Positions 24,515-33,144 of a stretch of DNA of 64,000 bases are shown piece by piece (position 1 is the stretch's first letter; each line of letters begins with the position of its first letter). The stretch is from Micromonospora musae (lineage in GTDB: Bacteria; Actinomycetota; Actinomycetes; Mycobacteriales; Micromonosporaceae): assembly GCF_003626635.1 (NCBI RefSeq), contig NZ_RAZT01000011.1, positions 124,001 to 188,000 of the forward strand. Direction: 5' to 3'. The notes beneath the pieces were generated by a model, which saw only the letters and a program-made list of their open reading frames with translations, was not told the DNA's origin and did not search any database. A program made the translations under genes and the position numbers.

Positions 24515-27031
24515 TCAGGCGGGCTGGTGCGGGAGCCGGTCCCGGCCGCGTCCACCGGTGCGGCGGCTGAGGCGGATCACCGCGCCGGCGTCGTGCAGCG
24601 GCGGTGCCAGCAGGCCGGGGCCGCCGCCGGCGCCGCGCTGCAGCGCGGCCAGGAGCATGCCGGCGGGCATCGGCCGGGCGAAGAGGTGACCCTGGCCCGC
24701 AGCACAGCCGAGCTGCCAGAGGGCCCGGCGTTGCGGTTCGCTCTCCACTCCCTCGGCCACCACGGTCAGGTCGAGGCTGCGGCCGAGATCCAGGGTGGAG
24801 CGGATGACCGCGGCGGCCTCGGCCGAGTTCTCCATGGCGGTCACGAAGCTCTTGTCGATCTTCAGCTCGTGCACGGGGATTCGGGAGAGCAGGCTCAGCG
24901 AGGAGTAGCCGGTGCCGAAGTCGTCCAGAGCAAGTCGTACGCCCTCGTCGCGGAGCCGGCTGAGCACCCGGTCGACCACGTCGAGCTGGCTGAGGGTGAG
25001 GGTCTCGGTCAGCTCCAGCACCAGCTGGTCCGGGGGGAGGTCGTGGGCGCGCAGTCGGGCCAGCACCGAGCCGGGGAAACGCGCGTCGAGCAGGCTGCGC
25101 GGGGAGACGTTCACCGCGATCGGTACGTCGAAGCCGGCCTCCCGCCAGGTCTTCGCGGCGATGAGGGCCTGGTCGAGGATCGCCTCGGCGAAGGCCGGCA
25201 GCAGCCCGGAGCGCTCGACGGCCTCCAGGAAGCGCAGCGGGTCGATCAGCCCGTGCGTGGGGTGGTGCCAGCGGGCGAGCGCCTCGGCGCTGGTGATCTC
25301 GCCGGAGGCCAGGTCGACGATGGGCTGGAAGTTGACGGTGAACTCGTGGTCGGCGACCGCACGGGGCAACTCTCCGCCGAGGGTGAGCCGGTTGAGGTCG
25401 GCGGTGTCCCGGGTCGGCGCGTAGGTGGAGATCCGTTGGCCGGCCCGCTTGGCCTGGTACATGGCGACGTCGGCGCGGCGGAGCAGTTCGGGCATCCCAC
25501 CGGCGGTCGGCGCGGCGGCGATGCCCCCGCTCGCCTCGACGCTGATCCGCATGCCGTCCAGGTCGATCGGTTCGTGCAGGGCGGCGAGCAGTGTCTCCGC
25601 CCGGTGCGCGGCGATCGCCGGCGCCGGCAGGCCGCGCAGCAGCACGGCGAACTCGTCGCCGCCGAGCCGCGCCACCAGCTCGTCGCCCTGGGCGGCGCCG
25701 CGCAGCCGCTCGGCCACCTGGACGAGCACCTGGTCGCCGGCGGCGTGCCCCAGGGTGTCGTTGATCTCCTTGAAGTGGTTGAGGTCGATCAGCATCAGGG
25801 CGGTCACGCCGTCGGCGTGCTTCGTGCTGAGCTGCTCGGTGCCCTGTTCGAGAAGCTGCCGCCGGTTGGCCAGCCCGGTCAGTGCGTCGTGGCTGGCGGC
25901 GTACGCGTGCTCGTCGGCGACGCGGGCGAGCTGCGCGTACGCCTGGGCGTTGCGTACGGCGGTGCAGAGCGCCGACGCGAAGGTGCGGAGGGTGTACTGC
26001 TCCCGTTCGGAGAGCTGCACCGGCCCGCGGAACCGCAGCCGGAGCACGCCGACGTCGGCGGTGCGATCGTGCCCCTCCAGCGCGGCCGGCACCACCGTCC
26101 CGTCGACCGGGGTGGGCTCGCCGGCCCGCCCGTCGTAGGCGATGACGCCGTCGGCGCCGCCGCGTACCGTCCGGTCACCCTCGCGCAGTTCGATCTCCAC
26201 CTCGTCCGCGGAGAAGAGTTCGGCGGCCTGGGTGACCGCGGTGGTGAGGACGTTGTCGAGGTCGACCACGTTGAGGGCGTCGGTGGCCCGGGCGAGGCGT
26301 TGCCAGGCCTGCTGTTCGGTCCGGGCGCGGATCCGGGCGGAGTAGGTGAGGTGCAGGCTGAGCACCAACGGCGGCACGGCGAGCAGGAACCGGGGGGAGG
26401 CTTGCAGGATGAGCAGGGTGCAGACGGCGACCAGGAAGCGTACGGCGAAGCCGCCGAGCCGTAGGTCGAGGTTGCTGCGGAAGTTGCGGGCGATCTTCGT
26501 GCCCGAGGCGAGCGCGATGACGGGGATCGCCAGGAGGTCGTCCAGCAGCGCCGCGACCAGGTAGGCGCCGGCCAGCGGCAGCACCCACCGCCAGTCGCCG
26601 GACGGTGACGGCCAGCCCAGCGCCGTCAGGGTCGTGCCGGCGCCCCAGGCGACGATGACGTTCTTGCCGACGCCGAAGGCCACCTTGATCGGCGAGAGGC
26701 GCAGTGACGCCAGGGCGATGCCGACCACGGTGCAGAGCACCACCCACGGCAGCGGGGCGATGGCGACGCCGATGACTATCGCCGTCTCGTTCCAGCTGAT
26801 CGAGTGCGTGGTCGACCTGATGCGTACCCGCGCCTTGACCAGGGTGCCGACGGCGATCATGAAGGCGAGCATCACGAGGGTGGCGGCGTCGTTCAGCGAT
26901 CTCGGTGCGGCGCTCGTCAGGGCGGGCCGCAGTGTGGTGACGACGATGACGGATGCCAGAACGACGACGAGACCGACGAGCAGCATCAGCCGCCGATCGG
27001 TCTCATTCTCGCGTCGTGGGGGAAGCGTCAT
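24515..27031 (-). CDS. Membrane-anchored GGDEF/EAL protein (c-di-GMP synthesis and breakdown)
   Basis: An 838-residue signalling protein. Residues about 15-225 hold 6-7 hydrophobic segments (a MASE-like sensor). A GAF-like region follows (about 240-380). The GGDEF domain (about 385-550) has an intact RLGGDEFAVLL motif and no Arg at the usual inhibitory-site position. The EAL domain (about 560-815) has SAEALARW, LELTET, LALDDFGTGYSSLS, LKIDKSFV, VVAEGVES and QGHLFARP, so all expected metal and substrate residues for phosphodiesterase activity are visible. Both activities could therefore be present. The ATG has GGAG 4-5 bases upstream. It is monocistronic, with an unusual leader upstream. Confidence 0.94.
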   Translation of the reverse strand: MTLPPRRENETDRRLMLLVGLVVVLASVIVVTTLRPALTSAAPRSLNDAATLVMLAFMIAVGTLVKARVRIRSTTHSISWNETAIVIGVAIAPLPWVVLCTVVGIALASLRLSPIKVAFGVGKNVIVAWGAGTTLTALGWPSPSGDWRWVLPLAGAYLVAALLDDLLAIPVIALASGTKIARNFRSNLDLRLGGFAVRFLVAVCTLLILQASPRFLLAVPPLVLSLHLTYSARIRARTEQQAWQRLARATDALNVVDLDNVLTTAVTQAAELFSADEVEIELREGDRTVRGGADGVIAYDGRAGEPTPVDGTVVPAALEGHDRTADVGVLRLRFRGPVQLSEREQYTLRTFASALCTAVRNAQAYAQLARVADEHAYAASHDALTGLANRRQLLEQGTEQLSTKHADGVTALMLIDLNHFKEINDTLGHAAGDQVLVQVAERLRGAAQGDELVARLGGDEFAVLLRGLPAPAIAAHRAETLLAALHEPIDLDGMRISVEASGGIAAAPTAGGMPELLRRADVAMYQAKRAGQRISTYAPTRDTADLNRLTLGGELPRAVADHEFTVNFQPIVDLASGEITSAEALARWHHPTHGLIDPLRFLEAVERSGLLPAFAEAILDQALIAAKTWREAGFDVPIAVNVSPRSLLDARFPGSVLARLRAHDLPPDQLVLELTETLTLSQLDVVDRVLSRLRDEGVRLALDDFGTGYSSLSLLSRIPVHELKIDKSFVTAMENSAEAAAVIRSTLDLGRSLDLTVVAEGVESEPQRRALWQLGCAAGQGHLFARPMPAGMLLAALQRGAGGGPGLLAPPLHDAGAVIRLSRRTGGRGRDRLPHQPA

Positions 27032-27100
27032 ACCACTCCAGGTGACTGCCTCAGCCGTTCGCAGCCTACTCCCGGGGCGCCGGTAAGTCCCGTCCCAGCC

Positions 27101-27124
27101 TCAGTTCCAGTCGCTGCCGCGCAT
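27101..27124 (-). CDS. Possible 7-codon leader ORF upstream of the GGDEF/EAL gene
   Basis: ATG at 27124, reading MRGSDWN, then TGA at 27101. The Shine-Dalgarno AAAGGAG sits at an ideal 7 bases. It ends 69 bases before the GGDEF/EAL start. Such a perfect ribosome binding site before so short an ORF is uncommon here, where many genes are leaderless. It may be a regulatory uORF or chance. Confidence 0.35.
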   Translation of the reverse strand: MRGSDWN

Positions 27125-27127
27125 CGC

Positions 27128-27209
27128 GTTGCTCCTTTCGTACCGATGCCATTCCGGGACCTTTCCCGTGGAGGTCCTCGTCCCTCTGAAACGGCAGCTT
27201 AGGAGCAAC
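27128..27209 (-). promoter_or_regulatory. Structured leader of the GGDEF/EAL gene, possible Shine-Dalgarno sequestration
   Basis: On the minus strand, GTTGCTCCT (27209-27201) is the exact complement of AGGAGCAAC (27136-27128), which contains the Shine-Dalgarno of the 7-codon ORF. Between them, GGACCT (27177-27172) and AGGTCC (27162-27157) form another 6-bp hairpin. An AT-rich stretch (about 27205-27255) upstream could contain the promoter. No known riboswitch consensus was recognised. Confidence 0.4.
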
Positions 27210-27259
27210 TAGAGATGATTAGAAGAAATAAATGTCGGTATGCGCAACATTAGCCAAGA

Positions 27260-27872
27260 GGAAGAGGGTTTGTGACGGTCTGTCCATCGCGCCTGTGCGG
27301 AGCGCTGTCGACCCTTTTCGCTATGCGATTGCTTTGTCGCGCAACGCTGCCGGTGCTGGTCGGTGAGGTGCGGACGTCTTGTCCCAACTGTGGTGAGATG
27401 GGCTCGCCGAATCACCGCGAGTTCGGACATCCCGCACGCCCCCGCGGCTGACCTGCGCCGCAGTCGGCCTGAACCACATTTACGTCCTCTCCGCCCCGGC
27501 CGCAATCGTGACCCGGAAAGTATCCGGATTCGATCGGCTCAGATGAACGCCCATCGGATTCGGATTCCGCGACCGGCGGCACCCGCCACGCGGATGCGTC
27601 CGGTGGCGCAACTTTCTCGGCGCACGGTGCACCGGCGCGGCGGGGCCTGAGCAGCGGGCCGGGCCCGTGCTGACCGGCAATTCGGTACGGGTCCTCGGTT
27701 ACGGTCGAGAAACCGGCGGATGAACTGTCGCCCATCCGTTACCGTCGGCCACCTCCCGGCGTCGATCACTTGCTGTTTGCGGCCCGGCCCGAAGCGGGCA
27801 GCGCGATTCTCCAGCCGACAGGACGGCGACGCGCGCCCCGAGCGGTCGTACCCGGAAGATAGGCTCGCGGCC
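27260..27872. other. Intergenic region upstream of moaC
   Basis: About 610 bases with no convincing gene. Open frames on both strands are short, Arg/Pro-rich and lack start signals. GC is lower than the genic average between 27190 and 27330. No repeats of note were seen. Confidence 0.6.
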
Positions 27873-28364
27873 GTGACCGAATCCGCGCAGCTCACTCACG
27901 TCGACGCCGCCGGTGCGGCGCGCATGGTCGACGTCTCCGCCAAGGCGGTGACCGGGCGCTCGGCGGTCGCCGCCGGCCGGTTGCGAACGACGCCCGAGGT
28001 GATCGACCTGCTGCGGCGCGACGGCCTGCCGAAGGGCGACGCGCTGGCCGTGGGGCGCCTCGCCGGCATCATGGGCGCCAAGCGCACCCCCGACCTGATC
28101 CCGCTCTGCCATCCGATCGCGCTGCACGCCGTGACCGTCGAGCTGGAGCCCACCACCGACACCGTCGAGATCACCGCCACCGCGCGCACCGCCGACCGGA
28201 CGGGCGTCGAGATGGAGGCGTTGACCGCGGTGGCCGTCGCCGGCCTCGCCCTCATCGACATGGTCAAGGCGGTGGACCCGGCGGCGTCCGTCGAGAGTGT
28301 CCGCGTCCTGCGCAAGGAGGGTGGCAAGACCGGCGAGTGGGTCCGCCCCGAGGAGCGGCCGTGA
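27873..28364 (+). CDS. moaC: Cyclic pyranopterin monophosphate synthase
   Basis: A 163-residue enzyme that, after MoaA, rearranges the GTP-derived intermediate to cyclic pyranopterin monophosphate. Family motifs: LTHVDAAGAARMVDVSAK at the N-terminus, GIMGAKRTPDLIPLCHPI, and GVEMEALTAVAVAGLALIDM in pieces, with the KAVDP segment. The GTG lies 7 bases after TAGGCT, suggesting a leaderless message; the frame is open for 51 codons upstream without similarity. The stop overlaps the start of the next gene (GTGA), so the two are coupled. Confidence 0.97.
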   Translation: MTESAQLTHVDAAGAARMVDVSAKAVTGRSAVAAGRLRTTPEVIDLLRRDGLPKGDALAVGRLAGIMGAKRTPDLIPLCHPIALHAVTVELEPTTDTVEITATARTADRTGVEMEALTAVAVAGLALIDMVKAVDPAASVESVRVLRKEGGKTGEWVRPEERP

Positions 28365-28831
28365 TCCGGGGCCGGGTGATCGTGGCCTCGAACCGGGCCG
28401 CCGCCGGCGTCTACGCCGACACCAGCGGTCCACTGCTCGTCGCCGGCCTGCGCGAACTGGGCTGCGAGGTCGACGATCCCGTGGTGGTGCCCGACGGCGA
28501 GCCGGTCGGCGAGGCGCTGCGCGCCGCGCTCGCCGACGACATCGACGTGGTGCTGACCAGCGGCGGCACCGGCATCACGCCCTCCGACCGGACCCCCGAT
28601 GTGACCCGCGCGCTGCTCGACTACGAGATTCCCGGAATCGCCGAGGCGATCCGCGCCCACAGCCGGGACCGGGTCCCCACCTCGGCGCTCTCCCGGGGGC
28701 TGGCCGGGGTGGCCGGCCGCATGCTGGTGGTCAACCTGCCCGGTTCGACCGGCGGCGCCCGCGACGGCCTGGCCGTGCTCGGCCCGATCCTCGCCCACGC
28801 CGTCGACCAGCTGCGCGGCGGCGACCACTGA
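28361..28831 (+). CDS. mog: MoaB/Mog-family molybdopterin adenylyltransferase
   Basis: A 156-residue protein of the MoaB/Mog fold that activates molybdopterin by adenylation before metal insertion. Typical motifs: VIVASNRAAAG near the start, LTSGGTGITPSDRTPDVT (the substrate loop), and LVVNLPGSTGGARDGL near the end. It starts at a GTG overlapping the moaC stop by 4 bases. Its 3' end appears in degenerate copies downstream. Whether it is named mog or moaB is a matter of convention in actinobacteria. Confidence 0.93.
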   Translation: MIRGRVIVASNRAAAGVYADTSGPLLVAGLRELGCEVDDPVVVPDGEPVGEALRAALADDIDVVLTSGGTGITPSDRTPDVTRALLDYEIPGIAEAIRAHSRDRVPTSALSRGLAGVAGRMLVVNLPGSTGGARDGLAVLGPILAHAVDQLRGGDH

Positions 28832-28982
28832 GCGCACGCCGTGGATCGGCCGCGGCCTCCGACCACACGCCGTCGGCCGGCTGCGCGCGGCGACCAGTGA
28901 GCGCGTGCCGCGGCCGGCTGCGTGGCGGCGAAGGGTCGAGCGCGCGCCGTCGACAAGCCGCGCGGTGGCGGCCACCGAGCGG
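28796..28982 (+). repeat. Degenerate direct repeats of the mog 3' end
   Basis: The last codons and stop of mog (28796-28835, starting cacgccgtcgaccagctgcg) recur as a close copy at 28866-28909. More diverged copies lie at about 28904-28944 and 28943-28982. They fill most of the 205-base gap before moeA. Confidence 0.6.
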
Positions 28983-29036
28983 CCCGGCGCGTCGACTGCC
29001 CCGGCGCAGCGGCCCCCACCCGGATAGGCTCGGCCG

Positions 29037-30296
29037 GTGAGCACGGAAACCGCAGCGACGGCGGAGCACGCCGTCGCCTCGCCGCCGGCCGAGTGGGCAC
29101 AGGCGCGTACCCGGGTGCACGCGGTCGGGCTCGCCGCCGCGCTTCCCGTCGTCGCCCGGCCGCTCGCCGAGACCGACGGACTGACCCTCGCCGAGCCGTT
29201 GACCGCGCGTACCGACCTTCCGGCCTTCCCCACCGCCAGCGTGGACGGCTGGGCGGTACGGGGATCCGGGCCGTGGCGGGTCGTCGGTCGGGTGCTGGCC
29301 GGCAGCACTCCGCCGGCGCTGACCGAGGACGGCACCACCGTGGAGATCGCCACCGGCGCGATGGTGCCGGAGGGCACCACGGCGCTGCTGCGCATCGAGG
29401 AGTCCGAACGGACGTCGGACGCCCGCGTCGTCGGCACCCCCCGCAGCGCCCCGGAGTGGCGGCAGCCGGGTGAGGAGGCGTACGCCGGGGAAGAGCTCCT
29501 GCCCGCCGGCACGTCGGTGGACCCGGCGGTGATCGGCCTCGCCGCCTCCTGTGGATACGACACGCTGCCGGTGCGGCGCGCGCCACGCGCCGCGCTGTTG
29601 GTCTTCGGCGACGAGCTGTTGACCGCCGGCCCGCCCGCGGCCGGGCAGGTCCGCGACGCGCTGGGGCCGTCGCTGCCGGCCTGGCTGCGCCGGTACGGCT
29701 GCGAGATCCGCCCCGCCGACGTGATCGGCCCGGTCGAGGACACCCTCCCCGCGCACGTCGCGGCGCTGCGTGCGGCGCTCGCCGACGCCGACCTGGTCTG
29801 CACGACCGGCGGCACCATGCACGGCCCCGTCGACCACCTGCACCCGGCGCTCGAGGAGCTGGGCGCCGAGTACGTCGTCAACACCGTGGCCGTCCGGCCC
29901 GGGTTCCCGATGCTGCTGGCCCGGCTGACCGGGCCGGACGGGCGGGTCCGCTTCGTGGCCGGTCTGCCGGGCAACCCGCAGTCGGCGATCGTCGCGCTGG
30001 TCTCCCTGGTCGCCCCGCTGCTTGCCGGCCTCCAGGGCCGGCAGCTGCCGGAGCTGCCGCACGCCACGCTGGCCGAGCCGGTGCCCGGGCGGGGCGACTA
30101 CACCCACCTCGCCCTGGTCCGCCTGGACCGGGTCGCCGGCACCGCCCATCCGGTTCGGCACGTCGGCTCGGCGATGCTGCGGGGGCTCGCCGGGGCCGAC
30201 GGCTTCGCCGTGATCGGGCCGGGCGGCAGCGGCGAGGTGGGGAGTCGGGTCCCCGTGGTGCCGTTGCCGCTGCGCAGCGGGGAGCGTGCCGCATGA
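29037..30296 (+). CDS. moeA: Molybdopterin molybdenumtransferase
   Basis: A 419-residue enzyme inserting molybdate into adenylated molybdopterin. It has the MoeA N-terminal region with FPTASVDGWAV (usually SAMDGYA) and ATGAMVPEGTTALLRIEE. The MoCF-binding domain has VFGDELLTAG and TTGGTMHGPVDHLHP. The RFVAGLPGNPQSAIVAL segment and C-terminal domain follow. TTGGTMHG in place of the usual TTGGVSVG is a variation to note. The GTG is 6 bases after TAGGCT, probably leaderless. The stop overlaps the moaE start (ATGA). Confidence 0.93.
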   Translation: MSTETAATAEHAVASPPAEWAQARTRVHAVGLAAALPVVARPLAETDGLTLAEPLTARTDLPAFPTASVDGWAVRGSGPWRVVGRVLAGSTPPALTEDGTTVEIATGAMVPEGTTALLRIEESERTSDARVVGTPRSAPEWRQPGEEAYAGEELLPAGTSVDPAVIGLAASCGYDTLPVRRAPRAALLVFGDELLTAGPPAAGQVRDALGPSLPAWLRRYGCEIRPADVIGPVEDTLPAHVAALRAALADADLVCTTGGTMHGPVDHLHPALEELGAEYVVNTVAVRPGFPMLLARLTGPDGRVRFVAGLPGNPQSAIVALVSLVAPLLAGLQGRQLPELPHATLAEPVPGRGDYTHLALVRLDRVAGTAHPVRHVGSAMLRGLAGADGFAVIGPGGSGEVGSRVPVVPLPLRSGERAA

Positions 30297-30721
30297 CCGC
30301 GCCGACGCTCGCCCACGGCACGGTCACCGACCAGCCGCTCGACCTGGCCGCGCACGAGGCGGCGGTCGCCGATCCGCGCGCCGGCGCGGTGGTCTCCTTT
30401 CAGGGCGTGGTCCGCGACCACGACCACGGCCGGGCGGTGACCAGCCTGGAGTACGAGGGGCACCCGAGCGCCGAACGGATCCTGCGCGAGGTTGCCGCCG
30501 AGATCGCCGCGGACCCCGAGGTGTACGCGGTGGCCGTCTCGCACCGCATCGGTGCCCTGGCCATCGGTGACGCGGCCCTGGTCGCGGCGGTCAGCACGGC
30601 GCACCGGGCCGCCGCCTTCGCCGCCTGCGCACGGCTGGTCGACGAGGTGAAGGCCCGCCTGCCGATCTGGAAGCACCAGGTCTTCGCCGACGGCAGCGAG
30701 GAGTGGGTGAACTGCCCCTGA
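30293..30721 (+). CDS. moaE: Molybdopterin synthase catalytic subunit
   Basis: A 142-residue large subunit of MPT synthase, which adds two sulfurs from MoaD to the pterin precursor. Family signatures: AGAVVSFQGVVRDHDHGRAV, LEYEGHPSAE, VAVSHRIGALAIGDAAL and KARLPIWKHQVFADGSEEWV, the last containing the catalytic Lys region. It starts with ATG overlapping the moeA stop by 4 bases, so it is translationally coupled. Its partner MoaD is encoded 12 kb away on the other strand. Confidence 0.96.
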   Translation: MTAPTLAHGTVTDQPLDLAAHEAAVADPRAGAVVSFQGVVRDHDHGRAVTSLEYEGHPSAERILREVAAEIAADPEVYAVAVSHRIGALAIGDAALVAAVSTAHRAAAFAACARLVDEVKARLPIWKHQVFADGSEEWVNCP

Positions 30722-30802
30722 CGGGTCGCCACCGAGCCGCCCCGCGGTCTGTCGGCGGATCCGCCGGGCGGTACGCCGGCCACCGGCAGCGGCGCGGGTA
30801 GG

Positions 30803-32317
30803 TCAGCGGCGGGCGGCGGCGGGCTGCCGGCCCAACCGGTCGGCGTAGAAGACCGGCTCGGCCCCCGGCCGCCAGGGCATCGCGGCGACCAGCACGATGA
30901 GGGCCAACGCCAGCGAGTTCTCCATGAGCGCGCCGAAGAGACCGTCCTGGTAGTGCGACTCCTCCGGCAGTTGGTGCTCGTACGGCCAGATCGGCGAGAT
31001 CAGCACGAGCAGGTAGAGCGCGATCGCGGCGACACCGTGGCGGAGCCCGGTCAACGTGGGATACCAGATCGGCGGGCGGAGGCCGTTGACCCCGGGTAGC
31101 CCGGAGTACGGCCCGCCCGCCCCGGAGCGGTGGGCGAGCCCCCGGCTCGCGTCGCGTCGTCGTACGGCGGCGTCGGCCAGCACGATGATGGCCGGGATGA
31201 CCCAGACCAGGTGGTGCGTCCAGGAGATCGGGCTGATCACGTTGGCGGTGAGCCCGACCAGGGTGAACGCGGTCAGCTCGTCACCGTCGGCGTGCGAGTG
31301 CGCGGCCCGGGAGAGCCCCAGCGCCAGGATCAGCACCGAGAACGAGAACCAGAGCAGCCCCGGGGTCTCGATCGAGTCGTAGAGGCGGGCGAGCAGGCCG
31401 GCGAGGGACTGGTTCGGCGTCATGTCGGCGGCGCCGACCCGCTCGGTCTGCCAGAGGACGCCGCCGAAGTACGCGCGGGACTCGACGCCGACGATGGCGA
31501 AGCTGCCGACCGTCACCCCGATCGTCGTCGCGATCGCGGTCGTCGCCACCCGCCACTGCCGGGTGATCATCAGATAGACGATGAAGAGGGCCGGGGTGAG
31601 CTTCACCGCGGTGGCCAGTCCGATGCCGACACCGGCCCACGCCCCGCTGTAGACGAAGCGCAGCAACGGGCCGTCCTCGGGGGCGACGTGCGTGCCCCGG
31701 CGGGAGCGCCACCGCAGGCCGATCAGGTCGGCGATGACGAGGGCGAAGAGCAGCAGATTGACCTGGCCGTAGCCGAGGGTCTCCCGGGACGGCTCGATGG
31801 CGGCGGCGAGCGGTACGGCCAGGGCCACCGTGTACCACAGTGACCAGCCGAGCCGGTCCACGATCGGGCGCAGCAGGCCGGCGAGCACCACCGCCAGGGC
31901 GGCGAGGCTGGCCAGCGCGTTCACCATCCCGGCGGCCTCGATCGGCAGGTGCGCCATGGGGAGCATGACCAGGCCGGCGAAGGGCGGGTAGGTGAAACCG
32001 AGGGTGGTCTCGGGCGCGACGAACTCATAGAGCTCGTGTCCGGTCGCCCACCACACCACCGCGCCGTGGTAGATCTTCATGTCGAAGAAGTTGTACGGCC
32101 GTCCGAAGGCGCCGATCGCCAGCCAGGCGGCGTAGGCGACGGCGGCCACGATGCTGACCCGTACGACGATTCCGCGATCGACGCGGCTCGTCACGCGTCG
32201 GACTGTGGCGAGGCGGTCCGCCCGTCTCCCGACGGTCGCCGGCATGGCGTGGCCACCCCCGTACCAAGCTCGTCCTACCCGTCCAGGTCCCGCACGGAGC
32301 CTAGAACGGCGACTCAC
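30803..32317 (-). CDS. GT87/DUF2029-family membrane glycosyltransferase
   Basis: A 504-residue protein with about 10-12 hydrophobic segments. The first outer loop has FDMKIYHGAVVWWATGHELYEF in pieces, typical of DUF2029 alpha-mannosyltransferases that use polyprenyl-phosphomannose. GFTYPPFAGLVMLP follows and LTPALFIVYLM is in a later helix, both strong family landmarks. Start: the GTG at 32317 has GGGAGG 7 bases upstream; an ATG at 32245 would give 480 residues. It probably makes lipoglycan (LM/LAM-like) mannose linkages in the cell envelope; this is inference from the family. Confidence 0.9.
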   Translation of the reverse strand: MSRRSRLRAGPGRVGRAWYGGGHAMPATVGRRADRLATVRRVTSRVDRGIVVRVSIVAAVAYAAWLAIGAFGRPYNFFDMKIYHGAVVWWATGHELYEFVAPETTLGFTYPPFAGLVMLPMAHLPIEAAGMVNALASLAALAVVLAGLLRPIVDRLGWSLWYTVALAVPLAAAIEPSRETLGYGQVNLLLFALVIADLIGLRWRSRRGTHVAPEDGPLLRFVYSGAWAGVGIGLATAVKLTPALFIVYLMITRQWRVATTAIATTIGVTVGSFAIVGVESRAYFGGVLWQTERVGAADMTPNQSLAGLLARLYDSIETPGLLWFSFSVLILALGLSRAAHSHADGDELTAFTLVGLTANVISPISWTHHLVWVIPAIIVLADAAVRRRDASRGLAHRSGAGGPYSGLPGVNGLRPPIWYPTLTGLRHGVAAIALYLLVLISPIWPYEHQLPEESHYQDGLFGALMENSLALALIVLVAAMPWRPGAEPVFYADRLGRQPAAARR

Positions 32318-32461
32318 GTTAGTGCCTCCCGCGTTATGCGACCGTGTCCGATCCCACACATGTTTTTGACATTTCCACCGCGTTAACGCCTAGCGGGCGG
32401 TTCAGGTGATTCGTGGTGTTGGGTGGGGTGCGGTGGTGTCGAGGGGAGGCATCGACGCAGG

Positions 32462-33010
32462 TCAGCCCGGCAGTCGACGGGCCGTGCTCGCGGCCCGGGC
32501 GGTCACCACCCGGGCCTCCCGCCGCGCGGTGCGGACGGCTCTCCGCATCGAGCTACGGGAGTGGCCGATCCGGTGGCCCGTACGCCAGCGGAGCCCCGGC
32601 TTGCCCTGCGTGTCGGCGGCGGCGAGCAGCAGCCCACCGAAGAGCCCGAGGTTCTTCAGGAAGTGCACCCGGTTGTTGGCCCGCGCGGCGGCGTCCTCGT
32701 TCTCCCAGAACCGGTGCCCGGCGAGCGTCACCGGCACCAGCGTGCCGGCCAGCACCAGCGCCATCGGTCGGGTGAGCCTTCCGGTGGCGAAGAGCAGCCC
32801 GGCGCCGATCTGCACCGCGCCGTTGGCCCGGATCAACGTCGCGGTGTCGGTCGGGATGCGGGGGTTGACCTGCTCGAGCAGTGGCTCCACACGGTCGGTG
32901 ATCGGCTTGGCGGCGGGCACCAACCGGCCGGGATTCGTCAAGTTGCTATACCCGCTGGCCACGAAGATGCCGCTCAACATGGCGCGGGCGAGGGAGCGTA
33001 CGGGTTTCAT
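32462..33010 (-). CDS. DoxX-family membrane protein
   Basis: A 182-residue protein with four predicted membrane helices (about residues 10-25, 65-82, 90-105, 128-145). It matches the DoxX layout: FVASGYSNLTNPGRL at the N-terminus, RANGAVQIGAGLLFATGRLTRP in pieces, and FLKNLGLFGGLLL. DoxX-like proteins are linked to membrane redox and oxidative stress systems, but the precise role here is unknown. The C-terminus is basic (SSMRRAVRTARREAR). The ATG is 6 bases after TATGAC. Confidence 0.88.
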   Translation of the reverse strand: MKPVRSLARAMLSGIFVASGYSNLTNPGRLVPAAKPITDRVEPLLEQVNPRIPTDTATLIRANGAVQIGAGLLFATGRLTRPMALVLAGTLVPVTLAGHRFWENEDAAARANNRVHFLKNLGLFGGLLLAAADTQGKPGLRWRTGHRIGHSRSSMRRAVRTARREARVVTARAASTARRLPG

Positions 33011-33144
33011 GGCTCAGTCATACCCCGTCGCGGCCCTGGCCACCCCGGCAACGGCCGATCCGGATCGGCGTACGTGCACGTCGCGCCACGCCGATTCGAG
33101 CGACCGTCGCTGATGGACCGCTCCCGACGGGTAACCTCGCGCGG

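Noticed and set aside
24212..26464. 750-codon frame antisense to the GGDEF/EAL gene
   Set aside because: The minus strand carries all GGDEF and EAL motifs; the antisense translation is a shadow.
27209..27505. 98-codon minus-strand frame upstream of the GGDEF/EAL gene
   Set aside because: No Shine-Dalgarno or TANNNT box, no similarity, and it overlaps the AT-rich likely promoter.
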